In this document: piece by piece, positions 5,893-9,289 of the stretch | Layout of the letters: each line of letters starts with the position of its first letter | How positions within the stretch are numbered: position 1 is the first letter of the stretch | Assembly: GCA_002449135.1 (NCBI GenBank) | Contig: DKCH01000028.1 | Location: 1 to 9,289 of the forward strand | DNA length: 9,289 nt | Direction of reading: 5' to 3' | Origin: Caryophanales bacterium UBA6879 | GTDB taxonomy: Bacteria; Bacillota_I; Bacilli_A; RFN20; CAG-288 | Position numbers and translations under genes: made by a program | Notes under the pieces: model-generated | What the model saw: only the letters and a program-made list of their open reading frames with translations | What the model was told of the DNA's origin: nothing | The model's database searches: none

Positions 5893-6540
5893 ATGAAATC
5901 TGATATTGTAAGAGATTTGCTTAAATGCGGTGTTATTGCCGTTATTAGAGCTAACAGCTATGAAGAAGCTGCTAAATTAGCTGATTGCTGCGTTAAAGGC
6001 GGAATTGTTGGCTTAGAAATTACTTTCACCGTTCCTGGTGCTGATGAAGTTATTGCTAAATTAGCTGAAAAGAAAGATGCTGGCTATATTGTTGGTGCAG
6101 GTACTGTTTTAGATGTTGCTACAGCTAGAATTGCTATTTTAAAGGGTGCTAAATTTATTGTTTCACCTTCTTTTGATAAAGAAGTCGCTGAACTTTGTAA
6201 TTTATATCAAATCCCATATATGCCTGGTTGCTTTACTATTACTGAAATTATTAATGCTTTAAAGGCCGGTGCTGATATTATTAAAGTTTTCCCTGGTTCT
6301 GCTGCTTCCCCTAGCTACTTTAAAGCTGTTCATGGACCATTACCTCAAGCTAATTTAATGCCTACTGGTGGTGTTGATATTAATAATGCTGCTGATTGGA
6401 TTAAAGCTGGTGCTGTTGCTATTGGTACTGGTTCTTCTTTAACTGCTCCTGCTAAGAAGGGTGATTATCAAGGTGTTATTGATAATGCTAAAGCTTTTGT
6501 TGAAAAAGTTGCTGAAGCTAAGAAAGGATTAGCTAAATAA
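5893..6540 (+). CDS. eda: KDPG/KHG aldolase (2-keto-3-deoxy-6-phosphogluconate aldolase)
   Basis: This 215-residue class I aldolase splits 2-keto-3-deoxy-6-phosphogluconate into pyruvate and D-glyceraldehyde 3-phosphate in the cytoplasm, the last step of galacturonate and KDG breakdown. Family hallmarks are R19 in GVIAVIRA, the catalytic glutamate E42 in GLEITF, GAGTVLD (68-74), the Schiff-base lysine K131 in IIKVFPGS, and the phosphate-binding MPTGGVD near the end. It is a single-domain TIM barrel of normal length (about 205-215 residues). The strong AGGAGG and the structured leader upstream suggest a separately controlled transcript or a translational control point. kdgK overlaps its stop by one base, so the kinase and aldolase are made together. 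It may also act on 4-hydroxy-2-oxoglutarate, as the Escherichia coli enzyme does. Confidence 0.96.
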   Translation: MKSDIVRDLLKCGVIAVIRANSYEEAAKLADCCVKGGIVGLEITFTVPGADEVIAKLAEKKDAGYIVGAGTVLDVATARIAILKGAKFIVSPSFDKEVAELCNLYQIPYMPGCFTITEIINALKAGADIIKVFPGSAASPSYFKAVHGPLPQANLMPTGGVDINNAADWIKAGAVAIGTGSSLTAPAKKGDYQGVIDNAKAFVEKVAEAKKGLAK

Positions 6541-7562
6541 TGAAAATTGTTACTTTAGGTGAAATCATGTTGAGATTATCCACTCCTGGATTTTCTCGTT
6601 TTGTTCAATCTCAATCATTTGATGTAAATTATGGTGGGGGTGAAGCTAATGTTGCTTTATCTTTAGCTAATTATGGCGATGAAGCTTATTTTGTTTCTAA
6701 GGTTCCTGCTAATGAAATTGGTGATTCTGCTATCAATGCTTTAAGAGAATATGGTGTAAATACTTCTTTTGTTGCCCGTGGTGGTGAAAGATTAGGTATT
6801 TATTACTTAGAAACTGGCGCTTCTATGAGACCTAGTAAGGTTATTTATGATAGAGCTCATTCTTCTATTTCTGAAGCTGAACCTACTGATTTTAACTGGG
6901 ATGAAATTTTTAATGGTGCTGATTGGTTCCACTTTACTGGTATCACCCCAGCTCTTGGTAAAAAGGCTCAGGCTGTTGTTTTAGCTGCTTTAAAGGCTGC
7001 TAAAGCTCATAAGGTTACTGTTTCTTGCGATTTAAATTTCAGAAAGAAATTATGGACTAGTGAAGAAGCAAGAAAAGTTATGAATTCTTATATGCCATAT
7101 GTTGATTATGTCATTGGTAATGAAGAAGATGCTGATAAATGCTTAGGCTTCAAACCAGAAGGCACTGATGTTATTTCTGGTAAATTATCTATTGATGGAT
7201 ATAAGAAAATGTTTGAAGAAATGGTTGCTAAATATCATTTCAAAGGTGCTTGTGCTTCTTTAAGAGAATCTTTCTCTGCTACTTGCAATGGTTGGTCTGG
7301 TATTTTCTATACTGATGGAAAGTTCTATCAATCTAAACATTATGAAATCAATCCTATTATCGATAGAGTTGGTGGTGGTGATTCCTTTGCTGCTGGTTTA
7401 ATTTATGGTATTTCTCACTATAAAGATGGTCAAAAAGCTATTGAGTTTGCTGTTGCTGCCTCTGCTTTAAAGCATACTATTCCTGGTGATTTAAATCATG
7501 TTTCTTTAAGTGAAGTTGAAACTTTAATGAATGGTGATGCTTCTGGTAGAGTTCAAAGATAA
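6540..7562 (+). CDS. kdgK: 2-keto-3-deoxygluconate kinase (PfkB family)
   Basis: This 340-residue PfkB-family sugar kinase phosphorylates 2-keto-3-deoxygluconate with ATP to give KDPG, the substrate of the aldolase encoded just upstream. Visible features are the N-terminal substrate-binding pattern NYGGGEANVALSLA, the KdgK-like YDRAHSSISE segment, the CDLNFRKKLW strand, and the second PfkB signature DRVGGGDSFAAG with the catalytic base D281. Length and layout are typical of KdgK. The start ATG shares one base with the eda stop (AATAATG), and its SD-like AGAAAGGA lies inside the end of eda, so translation is coupled. The gene ends in tandem TAA codons, followed within 20 bases by an intrinsic terminator. 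Other PfkB substrates such as fructose are less likely given the aldolase and KduI neighbours. Confidence 0.94.
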   Translation: MKIVTLGEIMLRLSTPGFSRFVQSQSFDVNYGGGEANVALSLANYGDEAYFVSKVPANEIGDSAINALREYGVNTSFVARGGERLGIYYLETGASMRPSKVIYDRAHSSISEAEPTDFNWDEIFNGADWFHFTGITPALGKKAQAVVLAALKAAKAHKVTVSCDLNFRKKLWTSEEARKVMNSYMPYVDYVIGNEEDADKCLGFKPEGTDVISGKLSIDGYKKMFEEMVAKYHFKGACASLRESFSATCNGWSGIFYTDGKFYQSKHYEINPIIDRVGGGDSFAAGLIYGISHYKDGQKAIEFAVAASALKHTIPGDLNHVSLSEVETLMNGDASGRVQR

Positions 7563-7580
7563 TAAGTAATTTATAATTTA

Positions 7581-7608
7581 GGCCTTGCATGATTGCAAGG
7601 TCTTTTTT
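7581..7608 (+). terminator. Intrinsic terminator after eda-kdgK
   Basis: GGCCTTGCA (7581-7589) pairs with TGCAAGGTC (7594-7602), giving nine pairs with one G-U, closed by loop TGAT and followed directly by six T (7603-7608). It is a textbook rho-independent terminator 18 bases after the kdgK stop and separates eda-kdgK from kduI. Confidence 0.93.
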
Positions 7609-7622
7609 ATGGGTTATTTTTT

Positions 7623-7631
7623 TGCTAAAAT
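7623..7631 (+). promoter_or_regulatory. Candidate extended -10 promoter of kduI
   Basis: TGCTAAAAT matches an extended -10 element (TG, one base, then TAAAAT, five of six to TATAAT). It lies between the kdgK terminator and kduI, where a new promoter is needed. There is no good -35, only T-rich sequence, which extended -10 promoters tolerate. Transcription would start near 7638, about 28 bases before the ATG. Confidence 0.5.
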
Positions 7632-7637
7632 AATATT

Positions 7638-7651
7638 GTTAGATAACTAAC
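7638..7651 (+). repeat. Short inverted repeat in the kduI leader
   Basis: GTTAG and CTAAC form a 5-bp inverted repeat around ATAA, at the predicted transcription start and just before the AAGGAG ribosome binding site of kduI. It is short enough to be chance, but its position overlapping the start site would suit an operator. Confidence 0.3.
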
Positions 7652-7665
7652 TAAAGGAGAAAAAT

Positions 7666-8502
7666 ATGGAACTAACAGTAAGAGATTATGTAAATAAAGA
7701 AGATTATAAGCATTATGATACTGATAGATTAAGAAAAGAATTCTTAATTGAAAATGTTTTTGGTATTGATGATTGTAAATTTGTTTATTCAATGATTGAT
7801 AGAATTATTGCCGGCGGTGTTATACCTGCTTCTAAGAAAGTTGTTTTAGGTTCTGCACCTGAATTAAGAGCTGAGCATTTCTTAGATCGTCGTGAAATGG
7901 GTGTTATTAACATTGGTGGTGAAGGTAAAGTTGTTGTTGATGGTAAAGAATATAAATTAGGCCATTGGGATGCCATTTATATTGGAAGAGGAAATAAAGT
8001 TGTTGAATTTGATTCTTTAGATTATAAAAATCCTGCTAAATTTTATATTAATTCTACCCCAGCTCATAAAGAATATCCTACTGTTTTTATTCCAAAAGAA
8101 AAAGCAGATTCTAGACATTTAGGAAGCAAAGCTACTTGTAACGAAAGAACTATTCATCGTTACATTGTTCCTGAAACTTGCAAGTCTTGTCAACTTGATA
8201 TGGGGTTAACTCATCTTGAAGAGGGTTCTATTTGGAATACTATGCCTTGCCATACTCATGAAAGAAGAATGGAAGTTTATTTCTATTTTGATATTGGTGA
8301 AGATGATTGTGTTTTCCATTTAATGGGTCCAGGTAATGAAACTAGACATCTTGTTATGCATAATGAACAAGGAGTTATTTCTCCATCTTGGTCTATCCAT
8401 TCTGGTGCTGGTACTAGAAACTATACATTCATTTGGGGTATGTGTGGTGAAAACCAAGACTTTGATGATATGGATGGTATTTCAAATAAAGATTTAAGAT
8501 AA
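7666..8502 (+). CDS. kduI: 5-keto-4-deoxyuronate isomerase (4-deoxy-L-threo-5-hexosulose-uronate ketol-isomerase)
   Basis: This 278-residue cupin-type zinc enzyme converts 4-deoxy-L-threo-5-hexosulose uronate, formed from unsaturated galacturonate, to 3-deoxy-D-glycero-2,5-hexodiulosonate (DKII). The metal ligands are all present, H196, H198 and E203 in CHTHERRMEVYFYFD and H245 in SWSIHSGAGTRNY, and the length and ligand numbering equal those of Escherichia coli KduI. The RBS AAGGAG at 7654-7659 precedes the ATG with normal spacing. It has its own leader after the kdgK terminator and ends before a long hairpin, so it appears to be a single-gene transcript. The partner reductase KduD, which would turn its product into KDG for KdgK, is not in this window. 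Function is firm from motif and length. Confidence 0.97.
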   Translation: MELTVRDYVNKEDYKHYDTDRLRKEFLIENVFGIDDCKFVYSMIDRIIAGGVIPASKKVVLGSAPELRAEHFLDRREMGVINIGGEGKVVVDGKEYKLGHWDAIYIGRGNKVVEFDSLDYKNPAKFYINSTPAHKEYPTVFIPKEKADSRHLGSKATCNERTIHRYIVPETCKSCQLDMGLTHLEEGSIWNTMPCHTHERRMEVYFYFDIGEDDCVFHLMGPGNETRHLVMHNEQGVISPSWSIHSGAGTRNYTFIWGMCGENQDFDDMDGISNKDLR

Positions 8503-8520
8503 TTTAATATTATATAAATA

Positions 8521-8583
8521 AAAACTGCTATAACTTTGTAGTGAAAAATAAAATTAGATTCACTTTAAAGTTAGCAGTTTTTT
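8521..8583. terminator. Probable bidirectional terminator between convergent genes
   Basis: A long imperfect hairpin pairs AAAACTGCT (8521-8529) with AGCAGTTTT (8573-8581), AACTTT (8532-8537) with AAAGTT (8567-8572), and AGTGA (8540-8544) with TCACT (8560-8564), with a two-base bulge and a two-base internal loop. T-rich sequence follows on the forward strand (8578-8595) and, because the 5' side is A-rich, also on the reverse strand. It lies between kduI and the convergent reverse-strand gene, so it can end both transcripts. Confidence 0.85.
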
Positions 8584-8593
8584 ATTTTCTTTT

Positions 8594-9289
8594 TTAATCT
8601 TTTGGGCCAAAAAATTGCATTATTGTTAAAGGTGAATTGGCTTGAATTTCAAAATTTCCTACTTTAGCAGGAATAAATATCTGTTCACCCTTATTTAAAT
8701 CTATCTTTGAATTTTGACTTTTGGCTAAGCCATTTCCATTTAAAACATATAAGCCAGAGAATTTACCATTGTTATTTTGAATATTAATTTTTGTTTTTAC
8801 ATCTATCCTATTTAGTTTGAATAAGTTAGTTGAATCATAACCAATAAGATTAGTAAGAACATTTCCATGATGATCATCAAATAAAACTTGTGATGGAATA
8901 AAATAATTCTTTTTAATCTCATCTAAATTCATACCCTGATAATTAAAACAATCAAACATTTTTTCAAAACCTAAGCCTTGATGACACATAAAATCTGAGA
9001 TTTTAAAACCTGCTGGAGTGGTTCTTTCTATTCTAATTGTATAATCAGTTGGTTCTTGAATTTCTACTAGAAAACAATTTTGGCCTATAGCATGTGGAAG
9101 ACCACCTTTTATTAAAACAGTATCTCCTTTTTTTACTGGAATTTTATGCATTAAGTCTAGCATACCTTGGATATCTTGTTTATCGAAAAGTTCTTTCCAT
9201 TTTTCTCTAGTGATGCCTTTTTTAAAACCAAGGTATAAACACGGAATAATATTATCTTGTATTTTGTCATCTAAAATGTACCAGCATTC
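8594..9289 (-). CDS. Class I mannose-6-phosphate isomerase-like cupin protein, N-terminus beyond window
   Basis: The reverse-strand frame is open from the right edge to TAA at 8594-8596, giving 231 visible C-terminal residues. An internal ATG exists at 9161-9163, but the frame continues upstream of it with family-typical residues (ECWYILDD, CLYLGFKKGITREKW), so that ATG is not the start. The visible part holds the zinc-cupin segment VKKGDTVLIKGGLPHAIG, whose His is a metal ligand in this family, then LVEIQEPTDYTIRIERTTPAG and a second C-terminal cupin-like half. Class I mannose-6-phosphate isomerases interconvert mannose 6-phosphate and fructose 6-phosphate. This subgroup, with EIQEPTD rather than the more usual EIQQNSD, may act on another sugar phosphate. 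The gene is convergent to kduI and not obviously part of the pectin pathway. Confidence 0.85.
   Translation of the reverse strand, partial: ECWYILDDKIQDNIIPCLYLGFKKGITREKWKELFDKQDIQGMLDLMHKIPVKKGDTVLIKGGLPHAIGQNCFLVEIQEPTDYTIRIERTTPAGFKISDFMCHQGLGFEKMFDCFNYQGMNLDEIKKNYFIPSQVLFDDHHGNVLTNLIGYDSTNLFKLNRIDVKTKINIQNNNGKFSGLYVLNGNGLAKSQNSKIDLNKGEQIFIPAKVGNFEIQANSPLTIMQFFGPKD

Noticed and set aside
7785..7976. Open frame on the reverse strand inside kduI
   Set aside because: It is antisense to a conserved enzyme, only 63 residues long, and has no supporting signals.
9161..9163. ATG as the start of the reverse-strand isomerase gene
   Set aside because: The same frame stays open to the right edge with family-typical residues, and no ribosome binding site precedes this ATG.

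Overview
The window is about 70% A+T and comes from a low-GC Firmicutes- or Mollicutes-related bacterium, most likely a gut or anaerobic fermenter. The evidence is short intergenic gaps, AGGAG-type ribosome binding sites, AT-rich codon choice, an MsmX/UgpC-type sugar ABC ATPase and a class I mannose-6-phosphate isomerase-like protein. All twelve visible stop codons are TAA or TAG and none is TGA. Tryptophan is read from TGG and the recognisable enzymes are full length, so I see no need for genetic code 4. A species cannot be named from the sequence alone.

Region 1 (1-5769) is a tightly packed forward-strand gene run. It starts with the last 34 codons of an unidentified protein, possibly a solute-binding protein, followed by a perfect 12-bp hairpin. 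Then come two small four-helix membrane proteins, the ABC ATPase, two more small four-helix membrane proteins, a GH28 polygalacturonase without a signal peptide, and a short PucR/CdaR-type regulator. Several genes overlap by one base (TAATG). No canonical MalF/MalG-type permease lies in the window, so the ATPase must serve permeases encoded elsewhere, perhaps just upstream, or a complex involving the four unrecognised membrane proteins.

Region 2 (5770-7608) is a 123-nt structured leader followed by KDPG aldolase (eda) and 2-keto-3-deoxygluconate kinase (kdgK), ending at a clear intrinsic terminator. Region 3 (7609-8583) is kduI with its own extended -10 promoter candidate, ending at a long hairpin that probably terminates transcription from both sides. 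Region 4 (8594-9289, reverse strand) is the C-terminal part of a class I mannose-6-phosphate isomerase-like cupin protein that runs off the right edge.

Together the genes describe pectin (polygalacturonate) use: import of oligogalacturonides by an ABC system, cytoplasmic exo-hydrolysis by GH28, isomerisation of 5-keto-4-deoxyuronate by KduI, phosphorylation of KDG by KdgK, and cleavage of KDPG to pyruvate and glyceraldehyde 3-phosphate by Eda. KduD (the reductase between KduI and KdgK), an oligogalacturonate lyase and the UxaA/B/C enzymes are not in the window. The most unusual items are the eda leader, which can fold in mutually exclusive ways around the ribosome binding site and has complementary hairpin loops, and the four small membrane proteins that bracket the ATPase gene.
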